From NCBI GenBank assembly GCA_029558835.1, contig JAKQDH010000105.1, positions 1 to 64,000 of the forward strand: a DNA stretch of 64,000 bases, read 5' to 3'. The position numbers and the translations under genes are program-made. How positions within the stretch are numbered: position 1 is the first letter of the stretch; every line of letters begins with the position of its first letter. Below, piece after piece: positions 45,507 through 55,095 of the stretch. Under the pieces are notes generated by a model that did no database searches, was not told where the DNA came from, and saw only the letters and a list, made by a program, of their open reading frames with translations. This DNA is from Planctomycetota bacterium (lineage in GTDB: Bacteria > Planctomycetota > Phycisphaerae > UBA1845).

Positions 45507-45581
45507 GTGGCGGTGTCTCTCTGAGCCGTGGAAACGGAGGCGCAGGTTGCTATTGTCGTGCCCCAATCGCCCCACCCGAGG

Positions 45582-45857
45582 CTAGCCAGTGCAGGGTGCT
45601 CGCTGCAGGCACGCTCCACTCCCGGAAGATCGACCCCGCGGGATGCACTGGCTGACCTCGGCCGCCTTGCGCAGGGCGCTGCCTTCGAAATGCAGGATGA
45701 CCAGCAGGTCCACGTCCGAGTCCGGTGTCGGCGTCCCGTACGCGTGGGAGCCGAAAAGGATCACCCGTACCGGCTGGAACCGGCCCACGATCCGGTCACA
45801 GATTGCCTGAATGGCATCCGGGGCGACCACACAGCTACTCCGTCTCATCCGTCGCAA
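45582..45857 (-). pseudogene. Broken MNT-type nucleotidyltransferase
   Basis: The first 70 residues fit the minimal nucleotidyltransferase family: IVGRFQPVRVILFGSHAYGT then DSDVDLLVIL, the GSxxxG and DxD metal-binding signature. The family normally continues through FEGSALRKAAE and an IPxxFPVDLLV segment; here the frame runs into Arg/Gly/Ser-rich sequence after CIPRG and stops. A GVDL remnant appears one frame off, which suggests a frameshift. Many MNT proteins pair with HEPN toxins; no HEPN gene is evident next to it. Confidence 0.6.
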
Positions 45858-46205
45858 GCCCCACGGGGTCGCGACGACGCCACAACTATACGCTCACTGA
45901 CTCATCAGGCAAGCAGCCAACCTCCGCGGCGAGCAAGGCGCTGCCTGTGCGCTGAAAGCGGGCCCGACTGCGGCGTGTGCCCCAGGCCCGGCTCGCTGGC
46001 TGCGGCTCGCTCAACTACTAATTCTGCGTGGATTAGTAGATCGGCAGTAGTCGAGGCAGAGGTGCCTGGGGAACGCCTGTCAAGACCCCGCTCCCTGTTC
46101 GGTACACGGCGGGGCGAGGGAGCGACTTGCAGCGGTCCGACCCTCCCCGGCCCCTCCCTGGAAGGGAGGGGGGTCGCTTCGGGCACGCCACGTGCCGCGC
46201 GGCGG
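45858..46205. other. Intergenic region between the accessory stretch and glmS
   Basis: It carries a CCCTCTCCC-type hairpin at 46151-46171 close to the glmS end. No gene is supported. Confidence 0.4.
46151..46171. repeat. CCCTCTCCC-type hairpin, copy 3
   Basis: CCCCTCCCTGGAAGGGAGGGG is a nearly perfect stem just after the glmS stop codon on the minus strand, preceded by CCCTCCCC. It could end glmS transcription, but there is no T-run. Confidence 0.55.
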
Positions 46206-48029
<1,824 letters not shown>

Positions 48030-48597
48030 CTTCGTGGTGCCCTCTGCCCGTGGAGTAGAGATTCATTGTTGCCCGCGCCGGCGCCGGGGCGTTCTTTCCC
48101 CCGTGGAGTCATCGGGTTGGGCCCGTTCGCTTCAGCAGGGTCGCGCGAGGTTCTCCCATTCTAACGCTCTATACGCTGGTACGCCCGTGGCCGATCGTCT
48201 CGGGTCGCGGATTGGTGCTGTAAAGTGCGACTGCGACATCTCGGCCGGGCTGGTGCCCACGTCCGTCCCGCGAGGCTGCACGGCTGCCCTGCCTTTCTGC
48301 GCCAGCAGCCGCAAGTAAGCATGCTCGCGGGGCTGGGCCTGTGCCCACTCGTCATCAGTCCCCCAGGTCCGGAGTACGTCTTTAGCGTCTTCGGCGTGGT
48401 GGGTGCCATGCTTTCCCGCGACCGCGGTCGCGGGTAAGCATGCCTCTGCGGACGCGGCACATGCCCACCCCCACCTGTGGCGGGTGAGGGCATGGCACCC
48501 ACGCTAAACACGTAGGGTCCGGAGGACCTGGGCCACCCAGACACGTTGGTCTGCGGAGTATAATGCCGAAGATGGCCGGCCGAGGGGGAGACTTCGC
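48030..48597. other. Intergenic region upstream of rarA, rich in inverted repeats
   Basis: The divergent gap between glmS and rarA. It holds a set of palindromes (48342-48374, 48401-48443, 48454-48469, 48515-48538), several with mirror copies downstream of rarA. No gene is supported. Confidence 0.5.
48342..48538. repeat. Composite repeat left of rarA
   Basis: In order: a 33-base part (48342-48374) with an inverted copy at 50057-50089 differing at one base; a near-perfect palindrome GGGTGCCATGCTTTCCCGCG to CGCGGGTAAGCATGCC (48401-48443) with a mirror copy at 50172-50215; GCGGCACATGCCCACC (48454-48469), which recurs inverted at 61063-61078; and GGTCCGGAGGACCTGGGCCACCC (48516-48538), which matches 50043-50065 inverted. 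Confidence 0.75.
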
Positions 48598-49932
48598 GTG
48601 GACCTGTTTGACGAGCAACGCCGGGCGAAACGGGAGGGGGCAGCGCCGCTGGCCGTGCGGATGCGCCCCCGCACGCTCGACGAGTTCGTCGGGCAGCGGC
48701 ACTTCGTGGGGCCCGGGAAGCTGCTCCGCCGCCTGCTCGAAGCGGACCGACTGGCCAGTGCCTTGTTCTACGGTCCCCCGGGGACCGGCAAGACCACCCT
48801 CGGCCGGATCATCGCCCACCGGACGCAGGCCCACTTTACGCAGGTGAACGCCTCGGCCGTCGGCGTGAAGGAGGTCCGCGACATCCTGGCGGATGCGCGC
48901 GACCGGCTCGAAACCACCGGGCGGCGGTCCGTTCTCTTCGTGGATGAACTGCATCGCTTCAACCGGAGCCAGCAGGACGTGCTGCTGGGCGACGTCGAGG
49001 AAGGCATCGTGATCCTGATCGGGGCGACCACGGAGAACCCGTTCTTTACGGTGCGGACACCGCTGATCTCGCGGAGCCAGATCTTCCGGTTCGAGCCGCT
49101 CAGCGCGGCGGACGTGCAGGCGTTGCTGCGGCGGGCGGCCGCCGACGTCGAGCGCGGGCTGGGGGCGTGGAATGTGGTGCTCAGGGATGATGCGGTTGAG
49201 CATTGGGCCCGGGTGTCGGATGGCGACGCCCGCCGGGCGCTGAGTGCCCTGGAGATCGCGGTGCTCTCGCAGGCGCCGAAGCCGGGTGTGCGGCCGGAGG
49301 TCGTGATCGACCTGGCCGTGGCGGCCGAGTCCATCCAGCGGAAGGCATTGGCCTACGATGCCGCGGGGGATCAGCACTACAACACGATCAGTGCGTTCAT
49401 CAAGTCGGTGCGGGCGAGCGATCCGGACGCGGCCGTGTATTGGCTGGCCCGCATGTTGGAGGGGGGCGAGGACCCGCGGTTCATCGCCCGGCGACTTGTA
49501 ATCCTGGCGGCGGAGGACATCGGGCTGGCCGATCCGCAGGGATTGGTGGTCGCCCAAGCGGCCGCCGACGCCACCAACTTCGTCGGTCCGCCGGAGTGCC
49601 AGCTTCCGCTGGCCGAGGCGACGATCTATCTGGCGTGTGCTCCGAAGTCCAACGCGGCCGCCCAGGCGGTCTGGGAGGCAGCCCGCGACGTGCAGGAGCA
49701 GCGCAGCGTCCTGGTGCCGCCCAAGCTGCAATCGACCGCATATGCCGGGGCGAAGAAAATGGGGGCCGGCGAGGGGTATCAGTACCCGCACGACCACCCG
49801 GGGGGTATAGTGCCCGGCGACGACTTGGGCGTGGACCGGACCTACTATCGTCCCACGGACCGCGGGGCGGAGGCAAAGCTGGGCGAGGCGCTCGCCCGGA
49901 TCAGGTCGCAGTTGCGGAAGCCGCAGGACTAG
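48598..49932 (+). CDS. rarA: Replication-associated recombination protein A
   Basis: A 444-residue AAA+ ATPase (also called MgsA) acting at stalled replication forks. N-terminal MRPRTLDEFVGQRHFVGPG, Walker A YGPPGTGKTTLG, Walker B LFVDELHRF and sensor segment GATTENPFF are present. The C-terminal clamp-loader-like domains include ISAFIKSVRASDPDAAVYWL and the KMGAGEGYQYPHD motif. The GTG start at 48598 is the family N-terminus. It is flanked by mirror-image repeats on both sides. Confidence 0.96.
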   Translation: MDLFDEQRRAKREGAAPLAVRMRPRTLDEFVGQRHFVGPGKLLRRLLEADRLASALFYGPPGTGKTTLGRIIAHRTQAHFTQVNASAVGVKEVRDILADARDRLETTGRRSVLFVDELHRFNRSQQDVLLGDVEEGIVILIGATTENPFFTVRTPLISRSQIFRFEPLSAADVQALLRRAAADVERGLGAWNVVLRDDAVEHWARVSDGDARRALSALEIAVLSQAPKPGVRPEVVIDLAVAAESIQRKALAYDAAGDQHYNTISAFIKSVRASDPDAAVYWLARMLEGGEDPRFIARRLVILAAEDIGLADPQGLVVAQAAADATNFVGPPECQLPLAEATIYLACAPKSNAAAQAVWEAARDVQEQRSVLVPPKLQSTAYAGAKKMGAGEGYQYPHDHPGGIVPGDDLGVDRTYYRPTDRGAEAKLGEALARIRSQLRKPQD

Positions 49933-50320
49933 TGTCGCGTCGCTCGGTCAGAGCCGCGGGCGCGAGCCCGCGGACACGTCGCGCCGGTGGCGCCGCGGGC
50001 GGTCGGGCGGCCCAGGCGCGTGGGTGGCCTAGGTCCTCAGGCGGGTGGCCAAGGTCCTCCGGACCTGGGGGACTGATGATGAGTGGGCATGCGGCATCTG
50101 AATCCCTCTCCCTTCCAGGGAGAGAGACAGGGGTGAGGGTGGGGGAGCGGAAGACGCCGGTCTGGCGCGGAGGCATGCTTACCCGCGGCTTGTTGTCGCG
50201 GGAAAGCATGGTACCCGTGCTGCTCTGCCGCCGCGTCGTCGCCGGCGAGCGGTCCGCGGTTGGGCTTCCTGCGGATGACGCTGGGGCTCCGAAAGCAATC
50301 GAGAGGGCAACGGCTTGTTG
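49933..50320. other. Intergenic region downstream of rarA, with mirror repeats
   Basis: Contains the inverted counterparts of the left rarA repeats (50043-50089 and 50172-50215) and a CCCTCTCCC-type hairpin (50104-50126). No gene is supported. Confidence 0.5.
50043..50215. repeat. Composite repeat right of rarA
   Basis: GGGTGGCCAAGGTCCTCC (50043-50060) leads into the 33-base part at 50057-50089. The hairpin CCCTCTCCCTTCCAGGGAGAG is at 50104-50124. GGCATGCTTACCCGCGG to GTCGCGGGAAAGCATGG (50172-50210) is the mirror of 48401-48443. Together they are the reverse complement of the parts on the left side of rarA, in reverse order. Confidence 0.75.
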
Positions 50321-50881
50321 GTGAAACGTGACTTGCGGGAGCGGCTGCGGAAGATCGTCAGCGAGATTCCGCCGGAGGCCGCGCAGGCGAAGTCCGCGCA
50401 GGCGTGTGAGTTGCTCTGCGCGCAGCCGGAGTTCCTCAATGCGCAGATACTGATGGTCTTCCTGGCGCTGCCGAGCGAGCTGGACACCACGCAGATCGTG
50501 CTGCGGGCTTGGCAGGACAACAAGCGGGTGCTGGCCCCGCGGGCAAGCTGGAGCCAGCGGCGGATGATGGCGATCGAGATTCGTTCACTGACGACCGATT
50601 TGCAGGTTTCCGAGTTCGGGATGCGCGAGCCCGCGTCCGGCGTGCCGATTCCCCCGGCGATTATTGATTTGGTGGTCGTGCCGGGGCTGGGCTTTGACGA
50701 GTACGGCAACCGCCTCGGTCGCGGCCGGGGCTTTTACGATCGCTTCCTCGCCCACCCGGAGTTCGCCGGCACCGCCTGCGCGTTGGCCTTTGAAGAGCAA
50801 GTCTGCCCCACGATCCCGGCCGGCCCCCTCGACCGCTGCGTGAACATGCTGGTCACGGATGCCAAGGTGCGGCGGTTTTGA
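50321..50881 (+). CDS. 5-formyltetrahydrofolate cyclo-ligase
   Basis: A protein of about 186 residues that converts 5-formyl-THF to 5,10-methenyl-THF with ATP. The family core is visible: LRERLRKIVSEIPPE at the start, PGLGFDEYGNRLGRG and GRGFYDRFL as the nucleotide and substrate loop, and the C-terminal DRCVNMLVTDAKV. The start could be TTG 50315, TTG 50318 or GTG 50321; none has a strong ribosome binding site, though GAGAGGG lies about ten bases before. Confidence 0.9.
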   Translation: MKRDLRERLRKIVSEIPPEAAQAKSAQACELLCAQPEFLNAQILMVFLALPSELDTTQIVLRAWQDNKRVLAPRASWSQRRMMAIEIRSLTTDLQVSEFGMREPASGVPIPPAIIDLVVVPGLGFDEYGNRLGRGRGFYDRFLAHPEFAGTACALAFEEQVCPTIPAGPLDRCVNMLVTDAKVRRF

Positions 50882-51385
50882 GACGGACAACGCGGCCGTC
50901 GCCGAGTGGCTGCGTCGCAATGAGCGCGGACGGGATAAATTCAAGGGGGCCGCTGCCGCCAAGGAACTCGTGGCGGAGGTTCCGGGCGCTGGGTGGCGAG
51001 GATCCTCAGAAGCTCGTCGCGGATGCGCTGCTGGCGACCCGCTCTGCGCACCATGCTGATACACGCCCGATCCTCGCGGCGCGCCCGACATCCATCGGCA
51101 ATAGCGCCACCGGGCACCAGGCGCTGCTCACCGTGCTTGATGCCAGCACCGACCGCGACGCCTTGGCTGCGGAGTCCCTCCCTAAGTTCGAGGCGGCCGA
51201 CCCGCCGTTCAATCCGTTCAGCAGGGCGTCGCCCGATGAGTTGGAGGGTGGCATGCCCAAACCGAAGGCGCCTGCCTGCCGCCAGGCTGTCGCGGCGGCC
51301 GCCCGTCGGAGGGAGGGCACGGCGGTGCTGGGCTGGGCCGGGTGACGCTCCGCCGTCGAGCGGTCTTCCTGCCCAGGGGAGCCGT
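50882..51385. other. Intergenic region with degenerate repeat copy C
   Basis: Between the cyclo-ligase and uppP. An open frame crosses the region but has no recognisable fold; short parts (LLTVLDASTDRDALAAESLP) could be coding remnants. The degenerate inverted-repeat element at 51247-51345 is the only clear feature. Confidence 0.4.
51247..51345. repeat. 97-bp inverted-repeat element, degenerate copy C
   Basis: One arm is well kept (GGTGGCATGCCCAAACCGAA then GGCGCCTGCCTG); the other is degenerate (CACGGCGGTGCTGGGCTGGG then CCGGGTGACG) but aligns with the arm of copies A and B read in reverse. Length is 99 bases. Confidence 0.55.
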
Positions 51386-52234
51386 TCAGTTGGTCAGCTC
51401 CTTCGGGGCCGCGACCAGCACCAGCACGCCGATCATCCACACATAGAGTGCGAACCAGTGAAGCTGCCCGCGGCGGACGGTGTGCAGCAGCCATTTCAGC
51501 GCGACAACGCCCACGATCAGGGACACCACCGCGCCGAGCAGAAGCGGTCCCCACGGCAGCGCCGCGCGCACCTCCGGAGCCAGCCGCCAGGTATCCCTGA
51601 GTTTCAGCACCGTCGCCCCCAGAATGGCCGGCACCGCGATGAAGAAACTGAACTCACCGGCCCAGCGGCGCCGCAGGCCGCCGTACAAAGCTGTGCAGAT
51701 CGTCGCCCCGCTGCGCGACAGACCCGGCAGAATCGCCAGACCCTGCGCCACGCCCACCAGCAGCGCCCGCCCGCCGCCGAATCGACCCCATCCGCGCCGC
51801 CCGCGCGGCACCCATAGCGTCAGCAACAACAGCAGCCCGGTCAGCAGCAGCCCCCCGGCTACCCACCGCGGCCTGGCGAACGCCGCTTCAAACGTGTCCT
51901 TGAATGCCAGGCCAATGCCGGCCGTCGGGACGCTGGCGACCACCCCCAGCAGCGCGATCCGCAGCGCGTACCGCCGCCGGCGAAACATTGGACTCGCCTC
52001 GCGCCGCAGCCGCGCCACGTACCGCCCCAGCGGGCCGGCAAACACGATCAGCACCGCGATCACCGTGCCTACGTGCGCCAGCACGTCAAACAGCAGCAGG
52101 GCCGGACTGTCCGGATCCAGGTGCAATCGATCCTGCAGGAGAGCAAGATGGCCGCTGCTGCTTACCGGCAGGAACTCGGTCAGCCCCTGCACGATGCCGA
52201 GCAGCAATGCCTTCAGGTAGGTCAGGTCGCTCAC
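51386..52234 (-). CDS. uppP: Undecaprenyl-diphosphatase (BacA family)
   Basis: A 282-residue membrane protein with eight hydrophobic segments that dephosphorylates undecaprenyl diphosphate, recycling the lipid carrier for cell-wall precursors. The catalytic motifs are GIVQGLTEFLPVSSSGHL near the N-terminus and LPGLSRSGATI near residue 180. The GTG at 52234 overlaps the TGA of pgsA by four bases, so it is probably translated by coupling, as third gene of rimO-pgsA-uppP. Confidence 0.95.
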   Translation of the reverse strand: MSDLTYLKALLLGIVQGLTEFLPVSSSGHLALLQDRLHLDPDSPALLLFDVLAHVGTVIAVLIVFAGPLGRYVARLRREASPMFRRRRYALRIALLGVVASVPTAGIGLAFKDTFEAAFARPRWVAGGLLLTGLLLLLTLWVPRGRRGWGRFGGGRALLVGVAQGLAILPGLSRSGATICTALYGGLRRRWAGEFSFFIAVPAILGATVLKLRDTWRLAPEVRAALPWGPLLLGAVVSLIVGVVALKWLLHTVRRGQLHWFALYVWMIGVLVLVAAPKELTN

Positions 52235-52845
52235 GACGGCATGCTTTCTTCAAGGATGAAGCGCGACCGCGCCAGATATTGGAACATCGACAGCGTGGTG
52301 GCGGCCACCGTAATCCACACCAGCGCAATGCACAGGCCATCCGCTAACTTCGGCGAAAACCACGTTCCCTCGTGGGCGACCAGCAGCAGGATGGCCGGCG
52401 CGGCGACGCTCTGCACCCACATCTTGATCTTGCCGTGCAGCCCGGCCGGAAACGCCCGCCCCACCGACTCGTTGAACCCGCGCAAACCGGTGACCAGCAA
52501 CTCCCGCCCCACGATCACTACCACCATCCACGCCTGCACCCGCGTCACGTTGTGTCCGTCCGCATCCACAAAGCCGGGGCCCGCGAGGATGATGAAGGCG
52601 CCGCACACCAGCACTTTGTCCGCCAACGGATCCAGCACCCGCCCCAGCGGTGTCACCTGTTTGAACCGTCGGGCAAGATACCCATCGAGGACGTCCGTGA
52701 CGGCCGCCAGGATGAACAGCCCGGCCGAGACGTCCAGAATCCACCCCTGCGGCTCCCGCTGCGTGTACTGCGCCAGCAACACGAAGAAGACCAGGGCCAC
52801 CCCCAGGCGGGCGATCGTAATCTGGTTGGGCACGTTCAGCTTCAT
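52231..52845 (-). CDS. pgsA: CDP-diacylglycerol--glycerol-3-phosphate 3-phosphatidyltransferase
   Basis: A 204-residue membrane enzyme that makes phosphatidylglycerol phosphate. The CDP-alcohol phosphotransferase signature DGYLARR then GRVLDPLADK, in the DG-x2-AR-x8-G-x3-D-x3-D form, is near residue 60. Hydrophobic segments make up most of the rest. ATG at 52845 overlaps the rimO TGA by four bases; a GTG at 52854 is also in frame but less likely. Confidence 0.94.
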   Translation of the reverse strand: MKLNVPNQITIARLGVALVFFVLLAQYTQREPQGWILDVSAGLFILAAVTDVLDGYLARRFKQVTPLGRVLDPLADKVLVCGAFIILAGPGFVDADGHNVTRVQAWMVVVIVGRELLVTGLRGFNESVGRAFPAGLHGKIKMWVQSVAAPAILLLVAHEGTWFSPKLADGLCIALVWITVAATTLSMFQYLARSRFILEESMPS

Positions 52846-54218
52846 GGCGACCACACGGGCAGTGTAACCTCCGTCGGCCGGGTGACCAGATCATACCCGT
52901 CGCAGGCGTGACACCGTACCGTCAGCAGCGTGCCGGGCGTGGCCGAGCTGCTCTCGACGTAGGTGACGCTGTCCACCTCCGGTGCCTGCCCCGCATGCCG
53001 TCCGACCACCCGTTTCTCGTCCACCCGTTCGTCGACCAGTACCGCAAACTCCGCGCCGATCCGCCCCCGGGCCCGCGCGAAGACCGTCTCCTGCTGGGCC
53101 AGCATGAGCGCCTCCACCCGCTCCTGGATGAGGTCGGGCGGAAGCTGCTTCTTCATCCTGCCGGCCGGCGTGTCCGGTTCCGACGAGAAGGGAAACACCC
53201 CCAGGGCGTCAAAGCCGAATCCTTGTACAAACTCGACCAACTCCTCGAACTCGGCCTCCGTCTCGCCCGGAAACCCGGCAATCAGCGTCGTCCGAATCGT
53301 CACCTCGGGGATGCGCTCGCGGAGCGTGTGCAGCAGTCGCTCGGTGCCCACCCGGTCCACCTGGCGGTGCATCGCCTTCAGAATCCGGTCGTTGATGTGC
53401 TGCAGCGGCAGGTCGACGTACTTGCAGACATGCCTGCACTCGCCGAGGGCCTCCACGATGTAGTCCGTGAACATCGAGGGATACGCATACAGGAGCCGAA
53501 TCCACTGCACGCCGTCCAGGCCGTCGAGCAGCCTCAGCAAACCGGCCAGACCGGGAGCATGGCCGATGTCCCGGCCGTAGCTCGTCGTGTCCTGCCCGAT
53601 GAGGTTCAACTCGACGGTCCCGTCGGCGATCAGCTCACGCGCCTCCGCCAGTACCGCCTCGGGGGGCTTGCTGTGCAGGGGCCCGCGAATCGCGGGGATC
53701 GTGCAGAACGTGCACTTCTGGTTGCAGCCCTCGCCGAGGCGGAGGTAGGCGTAGTGGCGGGGCGTGAGGCGGACTCGAGCGGTGTCAATCTGGGTGTAAG
53801 CGTGGTAATCTCCCAAATATAAGTCGGGCTCGCGCCGCGTCGGGTGCCCACCGTGCCCGGTCGGCTCTCCCAGCACCGCCCGGACCACGTCGTCCCGCCG
53901 GTGCACGCCCACCAGGGCGTCGACACCCGGATGACGAGCGAGCAGGGCGTCGCCGTCGCGCTGCACCAGGCAGCCGACGACCACCACCCGCAGCCCCGGA
54001 CTGCGTTCCTTGCGTTGCAGAATTTCGCCGATGACCTGATCCGCCTCCGCCCGGGCCGCCCCGAGAAACCCACAGGTGTTGATGACCACGGCGTCGGCCT
54101 GGTCCTCGTTGACCAGCGCGCAGCCGGCCTCTACAAGCTGCCCGAGCATCTTCTCGGAGTCCACCAGGTTCTTGGCGCAGCCCAGGGATACAAACGCGAC
54201 CCGCTTTGGCTCCGTCAT
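52842..54218 (-). CDS. rimO: Ribosomal protein S12 methylthiotransferase
   Basis: A 458-residue radical SAM enzyme that methylthiolates Asp89 of ribosomal protein S12. The N-terminal UPF0004 domain has SLGCAKNLVDSE, NTCGF and the GCLVQRDGD Cys, which bind the second 4Fe-4S cluster. The radical SAM motif is CNQKCTFCTIP, followed by YAYP and a C-terminal TRAM domain. SLGCAKN with RLGEGC are characteristic of RimO rather than MiaB. It is the first gene of the rimO-pgsA-uppP set, with the Fur-family gene divergent. Confidence 0.95.
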   Translation of the reverse strand: MTEPKRVAFVSLGCAKNLVDSEKMLGQLVEAGCALVNEDQADAVVINTCGFLGAARAEADQVIGEILQRKERSPGLRVVVVGCLVQRDGDALLARHPGVDALVGVHRRDDVVRAVLGEPTGHGGHPTRREPDLYLGDYHAYTQIDTARVRLTPRHYAYLRLGEGCNQKCTFCTIPAIRGPLHSKPPEAVLAEARELIADGTVELNLIGQDTTSYGRDIGHAPGLAGLLRLLDGLDGVQWIRLLYAYPSMFTDYIVEALGECRHVCKYVDLPLQHINDRILKAMHRQVDRVGTERLLHTLRERIPEVTIRTTLIAGFPGETEAEFEELVEFVQGFGFDALGVFPFSSEPDTPAGRMKKQLPPDLIQERVEALMLAQQETVFARARGRIGAEFAVLVDERVDEKRVVGRHAGQAPEVDSVTYVESSSATPGTLLTVRCHACDGYDLVTRPTEVTLPVWSP

Positions 54219-54227
54219 CTTCCTCAA

Positions 54228-54590
54228 CCTTCCGGGAGGCGGTGAGGCGGGAGTTTAGCAGGCTTGGCCACCGGCGAAAGGCCCGGCGGGAAACGTGGCT
54301 GGGCGGCTCGGAGTCAAGGCACTCGCTGTGAAGTGTGGCATCCCTGGGACAGTGGCGCTGGTCGCGCGGTTCAGCGCCGACGATCCGAAGCGCGAGTGCT
54401 GGGAAGCGATGACATCACCCCGCCGGCGGGGCGTGTTTCCGCACGCGTTGGGGTCACGTGTACCCCTCCGTCGTGAAACGGGCGTTGCTGTGCCGAACTC
54501 GGGCGCCGGCGTGGCACCAAGCTTGGGTGGGGTCCCCCGGCGGTCCTCTGACCTTGATAATGTCTACAGTTAGACATATTCTCAGTGCGT
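54228..54590. other. Divergent intergenic region, rimO to Fur-family gene
   Basis: Holds the Fur-family promoter and palindrome at its right end (see 54554-54582). The rest has no gene or repeat I can support. Confidence 0.45.
54554..54582 (+). promoter_or_regulatory. Promoter of the Fur-family gene with operator palindrome
   Basis: TTGATA (54554-54559) and TATTCT (54577-54582) are 17 bases apart. The space between is filled by the perfect palindrome ATGTCTA-CAGT-TAGACAT (54560-54577), so a bound dimer would cover both boxes. Transcription would begin at about 54589, two bases before the ATG at 54591, so the message is nearly leaderless; no ribosome binding site is seen. I infer autoregulation. 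Confidence 0.6.
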
Positions 54591-54989
54591 ATGGCGACCA
54601 CGCTCGACACGCTGCGTCGGCACCACATCGCCCCGACGCCCCAACGGCTCGCGGTGGCGGATTACGTGCTGGCCGCGCGGACCCACCCCACCGCGGATGA
54701 GGTGTGGGCGCAGGTGCGCAAGCGCTGTCCGACCCTCTCGCGGGCAACCGTGTACAACACGCTGAACCTTTTCGTACGGAAGGGTTTGCTGACGACCCAG
54801 GTGGTCAAGGAGGGAACCCTCGTGTTCGACCCGCACGTGGGCGCTCATCATCACTTCGTGGACGTAAGAACGGGCAAGGTCTACGACGTGCCCTGGGAAG
54901 CGCTGACGGTTTCCGGGGCGCAGGCGCTGCGCGACTTCGACGTGCGGGATTACCAGGTCATCCTGCGCGGGCACAAACGGCGAACCTAG
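54591..54989 (+). CDS. Fur-family regulator (PerR-like)
   Basis: A 132-residue DNA-binding protein of the Fur family. The winged helix spans TPQRLAVADYV and TLSRATVYNTLNLF; the His-rich dimer/metal region is VGAHHHFVD. It lacks the CxxC pairs of zinc-type Fur and Zur near the C-terminus, which is unusual but seen in some PerR-like or Irr-like members. Catalase follows 106 bases downstream on the same strand, supporting a peroxide role, though this is inferred. ATG at 54591 is chosen because the promoter leaves no room for an earlier start. Confidence 0.85.
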   Translation: MATTLDTLRRHHIAPTPQRLAVADYVLAARTHPTADEVWAQVRKRCPTLSRATVYNTLNLFVRKGLLTTQVVKEGTLVFDPHVGAHHHFVDVRTGKVYDVPWEALTVSGAQALRDFDVRDYQVILRGHKRRT

Positions 54990-55030
54990 GCACAAGTCCG
55001 TCCGCGCCCCGCCGGCGGCGCGGCCGGGGA

Positions 55031-55062
55031 TTGGACGTAATCTAAACGCGGATATGGTCTAA
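55031..55062 (+). promoter_or_regulatory. Candidate katA promoter with Fur-family half-sites
   Basis: TTGGAC (55031-55036) and TATGGT (55053-55058) are 16 bases apart. ATCTAA (55040-55045) and GTCTAA (55057-55062) resemble half of the palindrome upstream of the regulator, the second overlapping the -10. AAAGGA at 55083-55088 is the ribosome binding site for the ATG at 55096. Confidence 0.4.
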
Positions 55063-55095
55063 CACAACGGGCTACGCTCCAGAAAGGAAAACACC

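Noticed and set aside
50882-51345. Open frame of 155 residues after the cyclo-ligase
   Set aside because: It runs through degenerate repeat copy C, has no domain and no ribosome binding site.
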